This document shows, in pieces, positions 55,196 to 64,000 of a stretch of 64,000 nucleotides of DNA (position 1 is the first letter of the stretch; each line of letters starts with the position of its first letter). The notes beneath the pieces are model-generated. The model was not told the DNA's origin and searched no databases. It saw only the letters and a list, made by a program, of their open reading frames with translations. Location of the stretch: NCBI GenBank assembly GCA_965178125.1, contig OZ237751.1, positions 992,001 to 1,056,000 of the forward strand. Direction: 5' to 3'. Source of the stretch: Bilabrum cf. latius. Its lineage: Eukaryota > Bigyra: Bicosoecida > Bigyra > Bicosoecida. A program made the position numbers and the translations under genes.

Positions 55196-57361
55196 TCATG
55201 CCCTCTCCGCGTGCCCACGCTCGGCCGTGGCCAGCACAGCCTGCGCGGCATGCAGCGCCCCCTCCAGCGACACCCTCCTGTCCTCGTGCCACCCAGCCCC
55301 AGCCCCTTCAAGTTCTGGCACGCTCCCACTATCTCTCCCTGCATCCCTCCTGCCTCCGCTCTCTTCATCAGAATCATCGTCGCTGTCCCCGCCAGCTGAC
55401 CCCCTCCCCCTCCCCCTCCCCCTGCCGCCCACCCCCACGCTCTCCCTCCTCTCCTCCGCCTCGAAGTCCCGGAAGCCAGCCAGCCCCAGCTCGGCCACCC
55501 CCGGGCCAGCAGCACCACTCCCGCCAAGCTCCGATCGAAGTGAGGCATCGCTCACGCCGGCCCCCTGACCCCTGCCCAGAGGGGGGGCTCTGGCTCCGCC
55601 GAAGGAGACGGCGCCTGCTCCCGCCCCTGCCGTACCGCCGTGCGATGCACCTTGCTCCCCATAGAACCGCACCCTCTGGCCAGGCGAGCGGGGGGAAGAC
55701 GCCTGCCGGAAGGAAGACCGGCGGGGCCGCGCGTTGATCCTGGGCTCGAACGGGCCCTAGGGGGTGCTGCCTCCAGCGGTGCCAGACCCGCCGGCAGCAC
55801 TGCCACGGCCACCCGTGCCACTGCCGCGCGGAGAGCTGCCCACGATGGGCTGCAGCTCGATGCCTCCCTGCCTCTGCCCCGCCTGTGCCGCCACTGCTGG
55901 ATTGGCCACCTGCACCACCTGGCCCCCCCTCATGACCCGGGCCGCGCGGTTGGCGAGGTCGCTGGACAGGTGCATGCCCCCAAGGTGGGGGTTCGAGGGG
56001 GGCCCCAGGTGACCGTGCCCCTGCCCCCGCTCCCTGCGCGCCTTGCCCCCATGCAGGTGCCTGAGCTCCTGCATGCGCTGCGCCGAAGACCGGAGCACTG
56101 CCTCCAGCTTGCGGTACTGCTCGTCTCCAAAGAAGCAGAAGAGTCGCACGGTGACGCCCACGGTGACCAGCCGGTTGAAGAGAGCGATGCCGCCCAGCAG
56201 CATCACCACCGGAAGCGCCGAGGATTCCCTGAAGAGCAGCAGCAGCTCCCTTGTTCCCTGATCCGTGTCGTCCAGGGAAATGGCCGCCACGGCCAGCACA
56301 AGCGCGGGCAGCAGCGGAGACAGCGCCCAAAATCCGAAGAGCCGCTCCCAGTTCTGCAGCTTGATGGCGCGCACGCCCAGCCAGTCCCACAGGAACTCGA
56401 TGGGCAGCATGAGCGCCGCCCACACGGCGAAGAGGTTGTCTCTCCTCTCGTCAGAGCTCAGAGCGAACACCCCCACAGTGAGGACCAGGCTGAACGAGAA
56501 CTGCAGATCCGCCTTGCGGATGGCCCCAAACCACTCGTACAGCCTGTACATGGCCCTGGTTTCGATGTCCGCCCCCACCGCCTTGTACTTGAGCCATACC
56601 AGGTCGCCCCACATGAGGTACAGCATCAGCACGTAGAGCGCCAGGCAGCTCACAGACACCGCCAGGTCCGCGTAGCACAGCCCGTCCCCGCCCGACTCGC
56701 ACTCGAGCGTGTAGCTGAACCCCCCGCAGGTCGCCTCAAGCAGGGCCAGGTGCTGGGCGGTGTCCGGGGCTGCGAGCGAGTATATGTTCCGCACCAGCAC
56801 GGAGAGCACCACCACAAAGAAGGTGATCAGCTCGAGGGCGTTCGCCTTGGCCACTGCCTCCGTGCCGTAGTAGGGCATGAAGAGCGCCGTCACCAGGTAC
56901 AGCAGCGAGTAGAAGACCGTCTCGGGGCCCTCCACGGCCCGAAAAGCGCGGCCACCCTGGTCGCGCGACCAGCCGGCCGTCCCGTTCAGAGTCCCGTTGG
57001 AAGAGGGACCCCCGCTAGCTTCCATCCTGTCGATGCACTGCTCCATGCGATCCGCCAAAAAGCCCAGAGATGTGAATGCGACTGCCATCAGCCACAGGGC
57101 GTGCAGGGCTGTAACAAGCACGAACGCCTGGTGGTACCATGGCGCGGAGAGAACGACACGCCAGAACAGTCCTGCGAACTGGCTGGAGTACCATAGGCTA
57201 GAACCAAGAGGATAAGACGAGCTGCGACGAATCCGAGGCAAGATGCGACGCCGCAATCCAGGGGTGGTCAGCTCGCATTTCGCGCAGAGACTCACCGAAT
57301 GTCTCGCATGCAGACTTGCTCCCGGTGCTGAGCTTCTCGAATCGAGCTTCTTCTTCCTCAT
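55196..57361 (-). CDS. Multi-pass membrane protein, family not recognised
   Basis: 721 residues from ATG 57359-57361 to TGA 55196-55198. After a basic N-terminus, about eight hydrophobic helices are visible between residues 60 and 380, among them A-F-V-L-V-T-A-L-H-A-L-W, F-F-V-V-V-L-S-V-L-V and L-P-A-L-V-L-A-V-A-A-I-S-L. Then comes a cytosolic segment with C-F-F-G-D-E-Q-Y-R-K-L-E-A-V-L-R, and a long Gly/Ser/Arg low-complexity tail containing UAG 55757-55759. N-x-S/T sites in the loop near residue 115 suggest an outside-facing loop. A GTGAGT near 57298 hints at an intron in the first 60 codons, but no in-phase acceptor convinced me, so the N-terminus is uncertain. Channel, receptor or transporter cannot be told apart. 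Confidence 0.65.
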
Positions 57362-57993
57362 GGCGCTATTTTATCGCCGCCAACGCGTTTCTTGAAGCCT
57401 ACTCATCGTCGCTAGGAAGAGCGACGCCGTCCACGACTTCGACTGCACCAGATCTGGATATTTTCGAATCCATGTCGCCGGGGTGATGTCCCCTCGCCCA
57501 AGAGGACTTACTAAGAACACTAATAAGTACTTGACATGGCTTGATGCCCTTGATCTGACTTCGACCGCCTTGTAACCCGGCCGCTAGTCCAACCCATTGA
57601 AACGTGCACCTCTACCAAAACGGCTCCGAATATCGGACCGATTCATCACTTCCTTGCGGCCTTTGCGGTCCAAAGTCATGAGTGGCATGCCGCACAGGAT
57701 CCGAAGTGAGATCGAATCAAGGTCTGCCTAGCAGCCTCTCGCCTTGCACTAATAGTTCGCAATATGAAGGCCAAGATTCGGTCACCAATGTGCAACTGAA
57801 ACTCAATGTAAATATCGCGCAGGAATGCCATCGTCTGCTCTAAAGGACATTTCAAGTGAGATCATGACGTGGTATATAGCTGTACAAAGCGTATGCCACG
57901 CATGGCACTACCGGTCCGGCTGCAAACGCTACTACCGCTGCTACGTGCTGTTTCGTGATCAAGTCCCGGTGCTGTTTTGCAGGTCATAGAACA
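57362..57993. other. Divergent spacer upstream of glutaminase
   Basis: 632 bases between the membrane-protein start (minus) and the glutaminase start (plus). AT content is higher than in the genes. No other gene recognised; presumably both promoters. Confidence 0.4.
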
Positions 57994-60900
57994 ATGTCGC
58001 GATCAGACGCAGAGGCTTTATTTGCCTCCTATGGCATTGACCCCAAAGCTCCGTACCCTTGCACGGTTTTGGATGGTGAGCGTCCTATCGGCCCTGGCCA
58101 ACCGAACTCGATCATATACCCGCTCGTAGCGATAGCGTTGCTCAATGCAGAACGCATAGTTTGCGATCCCACGCCCAAACGTCAGTTATGTGTGCGCCAG
58201 TGGGCGTCTGCAGCGCACTAACGATCTGTGACCTCAGCCAGAATCCGCCGCCCAACCCACCGGTTGTGGGTTTGGCTGCAAGACGGCAGTTTTCGCACAG
58301 AAGCAGCACTGCATGCCGGTCATGCCCAACGAATGCACGTTGCATGCCAGATTCATGTGATTCGCTGCATGCCTTTCCACCGCAGAGCTGTTTCACGACG
58401 TGGTGGCCATCGATGTGAACGCTCTCGTGGAGCAGCACCCCGACAACCTGCTGTCCAAGGCGCTCACCAACCACCTGGCCATCCCACGGTGGAAGCGGTT
58501 CACCTCAGAGATCAAGGGGATATTCAGGTCCATTCGAAGGCACGTCAAGGGCGGATCCAACGCGCAGTACATCCCGGTGCTGGCCGAGGCGGATCCCAGC
58601 AAGTTCGCGGTGTCCGTGTGCACGGTGGACGGGCAAATGTACTCGGTGGGCGACTACAACTGGGGATTCTCTATACAGAGCTGCGTGAAGCCGCTGCTGT
58701 ACGCGATGGCCCTTCAGGAAAACGGGCTCAAGCGGGTGCACCGGCACGTGGGGCACGAGGCCAGCGGGCTCGCCTTCAACGAGGTCAGCCTGAACAAGGA
58801 CGAGCTACCCTACAACCCCATGGTCAACTCGGGAGCCATCGCCACAGCCTCCACTGTCAGGCCGCAGGAGAGCTCCGCGGCTAGGTTCCGCGCCTTCAAG
58901 AAGTTCGTGGAGGGGCTGGCGGGGCCAATTAAGGTGGGCTTCTCGCAGCCCACGTACCTGTGCGAGAGCGAGACTGCCTGGAGGAACAACGCGCTGGTGT
59001 ACTTCATGATGAAGGCGGGCGTGTTCTCGAAGGACGTGGACCCGCTGCAGAGCCTTGACTTCTACCTGCAGGCCTGCTCCATCGAGGTCACGGCCAGGGC
59101 GGCGGCATGCGTGGCCGCCACTCTGGCCACGGGCGGGATCATGCCGCTGACGGGGGAGCGCCAGATCGAGTCGTGGGTCGCGCACACGGTGATCCAGCAG
59201 ATCTTCGTGGGGGGCATGTACGACGCCTCCGGGGAGTGGAGCGTGCAGGTGGGCCTGCCAGCCAAGAGCGGGGTGGCCGGTCTCATCTACGTGATCATAC
59301 CCAACCGGGCGGGCATCGCGATCGTGTCCCCGCCTTTAGACGACCACGGCAACTCGTTTCGGGGAGTGGAGTTCTGCAGGCGGCTGCTGCGGTCCTACCC
59401 GCTGGGCATCTTCGACCAGATCATCTCTGCCTCCATCGACGAGCGGGGGCACTCGAACGTGCTGGCGGATGAGCCGAGGGGAGGATCCGCGCATGGGAGC
59501 GCCAGCAGCTCGAGTGGCCCGGGCACCGTAGTGGCAGAGTCCGTGCTGGATCCGGAGCAGTACCATGGGCAGGCACAGGCCGCCAGCACGGCTGATCCTG
59601 GGGCGGACCACGACCGGGGAACGTGGGGCGCGGGGGGGTCTGTGGCCACGGATCAGGCCGAGAGCAAGCAGCAGGGGGGCATCAACGAGGACGGTCGCGG
59701 GGGGCAGAGGAAGGGGCAGAGGCCGCGCCGGGGATCCCTGACGCGGGAAGCGGTGGGCGGGCAGAGCTTCATCCGAAAAAAGCACGGGCGGAGCGACGGT
59801 GAGTTCGACCAGGCCTCTCCCCGTCCTGACGCGACCGACGCGTCTAGCAAGGGCGGGGCTGGAGCTACTGGCCCTTCGTTCGACTTCGGGGCCCAGATGG
59901 CGGAGAGCGAGGCAAGGGGGCTGCTGCACGAGGTGCGGCACGTGAGTCTGCGGCTGGTGCGGCTGCTCCGGAGGGTGCGGCTGTACTCGAGGTTCTACCA
60001 GTGGGCGCAAAGGGAGGGGCTCCGGCGATCGACTAGCCACGAGGAGCTGGGCAGCGAAGGAGGGGTGGACATGCGGTACGCCGCGGACGAGATGGAGTCT
60101 GGGTTTTCTCCAGAGGCGAAGGCGGTGCGGCCCCAGGGCTCTCCCCCCGCTGGGGCGGTGAGCGCGGAGGACGACATCGCCGGCTTGACCCGGGATGCAC
60201 CCGCCGGTACCCGCGGTGGTTTCTCTATCTGCGACTTGCAGATGCCCAGGCAGGCCCTGGAGGAAATGCTGCTGAAGCGGGGCATCGAGCTGGACCCGGA
60301 GCGGCAGCCGTACGCGTGCGGGCTCCTGGACCGTGCCAGGGCAGCGGGAGCGGCGCGCATGCGTGCAGAGGCGGCGAGGGCGGGTCTGGGTGACGCGGGC
60401 ACTGGACCCGTGTGCGAGGAGACGGGTGGGCCTTGGAGCGCGGGACCGGGCAAGCAGGTGTCGTTCTCGGCCGAGTCCCTGTCGGCGGGAGTCGCGCCGC
60501 CCGACTCGAGCGGGGTGGTGGAATCGCCCACCAAGCAGGCCCCCGCGGGACTCATGCGAGTGGGCGACCTGAGCAGTCCGCTGGGCCTGTCCCGGGGCCA
60601 GTCCGTGCTGCCCACGGACGACTTGGATGAGGCCGAGGAAGACAGCTGGGTGGTGGACGTGCGGGACCTCTTCCTCGCCGGTGTGCAGAGGAACCCGATC
60701 CTGTTCGCGGCGGTGGACGGGCTGGCCATCCCCGATTTCTAGCTGCTGCAGCGCGACCTAGATGAGATCATGGGCACGGTGCTGCGGAGCGCCGAGGCCT
60801 AGCAGGGGGAGGTGTACTCGAAGGACGACATCGAGGAGCTCTCTCAGGCGGACCCGGATGCGTGGGCCGTGTCGGTGTGCACTGTGGACGGGCAGACATA

Positions 60901-63505
60901 CCACATGGGCCAGGCCGACGTGGATGTGCCGCTCATGCAGGCCATCAAACCGTTCCTGTACGCTCTCGCGCTCAAGGACCGGGGTCAGCACGAGGTCAAC
61001 CGTTGGATCGGCACGGAGCCCACGGCACTAGACCCCGAAGGATTCACGTTCATGAAGCTAGGGGGCGGCGGGCACGGGGGCGGGGGAGGGGCCTCCAGCT
61101 CTGGGGGGTCCGACGAAGAGGAAATCGCGGGCGAGAGCAGCGGGCCGGTCCCGTCCGCATCCCCTGTGGGAGCCGGGCCCGTGGTGCCCGTGTCTTCATC
61201 GGGCCTGCTCGAGACTAGCGGCAAGCCCGGCATGCTCGACGGGGAGGACGAGGACATGATGCCGTGCCAGGACCCGTCCCAGGGGCCCCAGGTGCGGCCG
61301 TACAACCCGTTCACGGACACAGGCGCGCTGGCGGTGAGCGCGCTGATCGCCATATCGCGGCCCTTCAAGGACAGCGGGTCTAGGTTCAGCCACATCATGG
61401 GCTTCATGCGGCAGCTGGCGGGCTAGCGGCACGTGGGGTTCAGCAACAGCGTGTTCCTTGCCCTCAAGGAGAAGCGGCTCATGGTGCGCGCCCTGTCGCA
61501 CTACATGCAGGGCATGGACCTGTACCCTCCCGGGTGCGAGCCCAACGACATCGCCTCTCTCCTGTGCCAGATGTTCTCCGTGGAGGTAAACATGGAGACG
61601 CTCGCCGTGATGGCCGCCACCCTCGCGCGAGTCGGGGTGTGCCCCGTGACCAGAGAAAAGGTGCTGCCCACTCACGTCGTGCGGCGCATGTTCTCCATCA
61701 TGTACACGAGCGGGCTAAACGAGCACAGCGGCAACTGGAGCTTCAACGTGGGCATACCTGCCAGCAGCGGCGCCAGCGGCGTGATGCTGGTGATCATCCC
61801 GAACCGCATGGGCATCGCCATCCACTCCCCCCGGCTGGCCAGGGGCGGCATCCCGTCCATCGCCACCCCTTTCTGCCAGGCCCTCAACCAGAGGTACCGC
61901 GGGAACATCTTCGACTCGCTCGTGCACCAGGACCAGGCCCCCTCCAAGGCGGCAGAGGAGGGCACGCACCGGGTGGAGGCCCCCATGAGCACCAAGCAGG
62001 GGCTGCTGTTCTTCGAGCTGTGCGTGGCGGCGCACATGAACGACGACAAGAGGGTGAGGGAGCTCCTGGAGGACGGTGCAGATGTCACGCTGTCGGACTA
62101 CGACAGCCGCACGGCCCTTCACATCGCGGCCAGCGACGGGCACCTGAGGGTGCTCAACACTCTGATCGAGGCGGGCGGGGACGTGCTGGCCAAGGACCGC
62201 TGGGGGAGGACCCCGCTGGAGGACGCGGGGCTCACGGGTCACGCGCACTGCCTGTCTGCCATGCAGGAAGCACTCAGGAGGCAGGGGTACAGGGAGGTGC
62301 CCGGGGCTGGAGGCGGGCACGGGCACGGGCACGGGCACGGGCAGGCGGGGCCTGGGCCGGCGTCCACTGCCAGCGAGCATGGGAGCACGGACGGGCGGAG
62401 TGGTGGGCGGGGGCCGCCCACTCTGTTGTCTGAGGCATTCGGGGGCAGTCGCAACGGCTCCGAGTCGGACATCGCTCGGCTGGGGCTCGCCCTTGGGGGC
62501 GACGGCGGGGACACGACCCCCAAGCCCTCGGCTGTGGGGGGGCCGGGTGCGAACGATGCGGCTGGCTGGGGCTCGGGGGTCTCGGCGGATAGCGGACATC
62601 CGTCCAGCAGCCACCTTCACGGGCTTGGGCTGGACGTGCCCAGGCGTCCTTCGGGCGCGATGCTGGCAAGCCTCATGGGAGTGTCTGCCGGGCACAGGCG
62701 TGGGCCATCGGGGGCGGGGGCACACAGGGGGCCAATGGCCCGGTCAGCGCTGCACTCGAGCTCCAGCCCGCTGCTGGCGGCGCAAGGGGTCAACCAGGGT
62801 GCATCGCACGCAGGTGCGTCCCACATCATGGGTCGCCAGGGCAGCACCGGTTCGGACTTCCAGCTGCCGCCCACCGCGCGTGACGCTGACGCTGGCACCC
62901 ACGACACTGACGTGTCCTCCACGGGCCGGTCTCATCAGGACGAGGGCGTGGGGGAGCGGGGCAGCCTGGTGCTGTCTCCGTCCTCCAGAGGCCGGTCCAG
63001 TGCGGAGGGGGACGGGCCATTGAGTGCAGCTGCCATGGGCACTGTGGGGGCCATGGAAGGGGCCGGGGCCAGGTCACTGACCGGGGACACCGTGGCGTTC
63101 GTGTCTCCTGGGGGCGACGTGGTGCACGTGCCTGAGGTGATGCTGGGTGTGGGGGCGCACCAGCATCGGCACGGGCACCTGCAGCACACCCAGCATCAGC
63201 ATCAGGTGCAAGGGCAAGGGCAAGGGACCTCTCGGCGCGCTGGGGGCGGGGCATCGGCGGCTCCCCACAGAGGGGGGGGGGAAGGGCGCACCCCGCCCAT
63301 GGCACCGGCAGGGCGGAAACCATCCCCGCTGCATCCTCAGGACAGCCGCAACGGGGGACAAGGTGGGGCTAGCAACGGAAATGGCAGTGCAGGGGCCGGC
63401 CAGGGAGCGGGACGCTCTGCTCCCAGACCTGTAAGGGTGGGAGAGGCGCTGGCCAGGGCCCTGCAGCCGTACAGAGACCGAGCAGAGGCAGGTGAAGAGT
63501 CGTGA
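57994..63505 (+). CDS. GLS: Tandem double glutaminase with ankyrin repeats; second domain degenerate
   Basis: Hydrolyses glutamine to glutamate and ammonia. Exons 57994-58075 and 58386-63505; 1,733 residues; TGA 63503-63505. Domain 1 (about 58.56-59.45 kb) has all expected catalytic residues: A-Q-Y-I-P, Q-S-C-V-K-P, N-P-M-V-N-S-G-A, C-E-S-E, R-N-N-A, D-F-Y-L-Q, G-M-Y-D and P-A-K-S-G-V-A-G. After a low-complexity linker, domain 2 (about 60.83-61.93 kb) keeps the fold (V-S-V-C-T-V-D-G-Q, V-G-F-S-N, M-A-A-T-L-A) but has Q-A-I-K for Q-S-C-V-K, T-D-T-G for V-N-S-G and N-E-H-S-G for M-Y-D-A-S-G. Ankyrin repeats follow (D-S-R-T-A-L-H-I-A-A, R-W-G-R-T-P-L), as in animal GLS, then a long Gly/Ser/His tail. 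UAGs at 60740, 60800 and 61424 sit between and within the two domains in one frame. Confidence 0.92.
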
Positions 63506-63649
63506 AATGTATTTTAATGCGCAAAACGGTTGTTCTGGCTCTTGTGGGCCTTTGTTTCGGATCCATGATGGGGTCAGAACACTTGCGGAACCTCTATGCG
63601 GATGCGCGGCGCCAATCCATCTCCACGTCTTTCGGATCATATTATCGCA

Positions 63650-63963
63650 ATGAGAGCTGTCGGACGGACTGCAAGGACACTGCAGGTTGCTGTAGCCCGC
63701 TCTGCTGGTCGATTGTCGGTGGCTCCGCTGGGCGTGTAGAGGGCTGGGTACCACGAGAACATCGTGGACCACTACGAAAACCCCAGGAATGTCGGTGAGG
63801 CACGTGCCGCCGTTTCTTCACGCATAGAACCTATCTGGGACACACCCTGCATTGCAAGTATTACTCATAGCTATGTTTCGCAGGTTCACTTGATAAGAAG
63901 GCGAAGACAGTTGGAACTGGCCTCGTAGGGGCACCATCGTGCGGCGATGTCTTGAAGCTGCAA
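63650..63963 (+). CDS. ISCU: Iron-sulfur cluster scaffold ISCU (5' part; continues past window)
   Basis: Mitochondrial scaffold on which Fe-S clusters are built by the NFS1-frataxin system. Exon 1 63650-63794 and exon 2 63884-63963; a GTGAGG donor then opens an intron that runs off the window. Exon 1 starts with a basic presequence (M-R-A-V-G-R-T-A-R) and reaches Y-H-E-N-I-V-D-H-Y-E-N-P-R-N-V; exon 2 gives G-S-L-D-K-K and G-T-G-L-V-G-A-P-S-C-G-D-V, containing the first cluster-ligand Cys. The match to eukaryotic ISCU is nearly position for position. A UAG at codon 30 (63737-63739) lies in the presequence (G-V-Q-R-A-G). Downstream exons with the remaining Cys and His ligands are outside the window. 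Confidence 0.94.
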
Positions 63964-64000
63964 GTGAGGCCGCCAGTTGGCGCTTCATGCCACAATTTTG

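Noticed and set aside
63502-63798. Small plus-strand ORF with a hydrophobic start overlapping ISCU
   Set aside because: ISCU exon 1 is read in another frame with near-perfect family match, so this frame is a coincidence.
1-64000. UAG as leucine
   Set aside because: It fits HMBS and one SLC25 site, but the two IQ-motif positions, L-Y-L-Q-N-N in LRRC6, the AGC-kinase A-A-Q-I site, P-Y-V-G-I-Q-M in the carrier and the Q-K-I-S repeat all call for Gln.
1-64000. Pseudogenes with scattered nonsense mutations
   Set aside because: Only UAG occurs internally, never UAA or UGA, and frames and catalytic motifs are intact. Random decay would give all three stops and frameshifts.
1-64000. tRNA-Gln(CUA), rRNA, CRISPR or transposase genes
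   Set aside because: I looked by eye for tRNA arms with a CTA anticodon, rRNA blocks, direct-repeat arrays and transposase motifs and found none I could support. A covariance-model scan would be needed to exclude tRNAs.

Overview
This is a GC-rich nuclear contig from a unicellular, flagellated, aerobic eukaryote. The genes contain short GT-AG introns (mostly about 60-310 bases). Several products carry mitochondrial presequences or secretory signals, and two genes are conserved cilium/axoneme genes (SPATA17-like, LRRC6/DNAAF11-like). A secreted GH25 lysozyme suggests bacterivory, and an HMBS gene points to haem synthesis. I cannot name the lineage from sequence alone.

The central observation is the genetic code. 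UAG does not end genes here. I could place 64 in-frame UAG codons inside 26 gene models, often with conserved domain sequence on both sides in the same frame. The 24 genes that end in the window stop at UGA (21) or UAA (3), and no in-frame UGA or UAA interrupts a recognisable domain. Where a family position is diagnostic, UAG sits where glutamine belongs: the Gln of two IQ motifs in the SPATA17 homologue, the L-Y-L-Q-N-N position of the LRRC6 leucine-rich repeats, and the Q-K-I-S position of an internal FG-GAP repeat. I therefore translate UAG as Gln, with UAA and UGA as stops, which is the mapping of NCBI table 15. A standard-code gene finder breaks almost every gene here into pieces.

Layout. 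1-7 kb: secreted GH2 beta-mannosidase (cut by the window edge), an FG-GAP type I membrane protein and a small low-complexity protein, all on the minus strand. 7.5-12 kb: an unknown multi-UAG gene and a five-exon GH25 lysozyme. 12-17.5 kb: XPF/ERCC4 endonuclease and an ARMC1-like protein. 18-25 kb: a GRK-like AGC kinase with an altered catalytic core, and two unknown small genes. 25-31.5 kb: a DUF985 cupin, an eight-EF-hand protein and SPATA17. 31.6-37 kb: a 1,683-residue low-complexity coiled-coil protein. 37-43 kb: NAD kinase with a large insertion and a secreted repeat protein. 43-49 kb: a lipoyl-domain-only mitochondrial protein, DNAAF11/LRRC6, the geranylgeranyltransferase-I beta subunit and an SLC25 carrier. 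49-57 kb: an SLC35F-type transporter, HMBS, a secreted GH31 glycosidase and a multi-pass membrane protein. 58-64 kb: a tandem double glutaminase with ankyrin repeats, in which the second domain looks catalytically dead, then the start of the Fe-S scaffold ISCU.

Genes are tightly packed. Three divergent pairs share spacers of only 124-240 bases. Two short motifs, TGTGACGAGTG and CCAGGGAACAAG, recur far above chance in exons, introns and spacers on both strands and have no explanation in the annotation. Splice acceptors are strongly biased to CGCAG.
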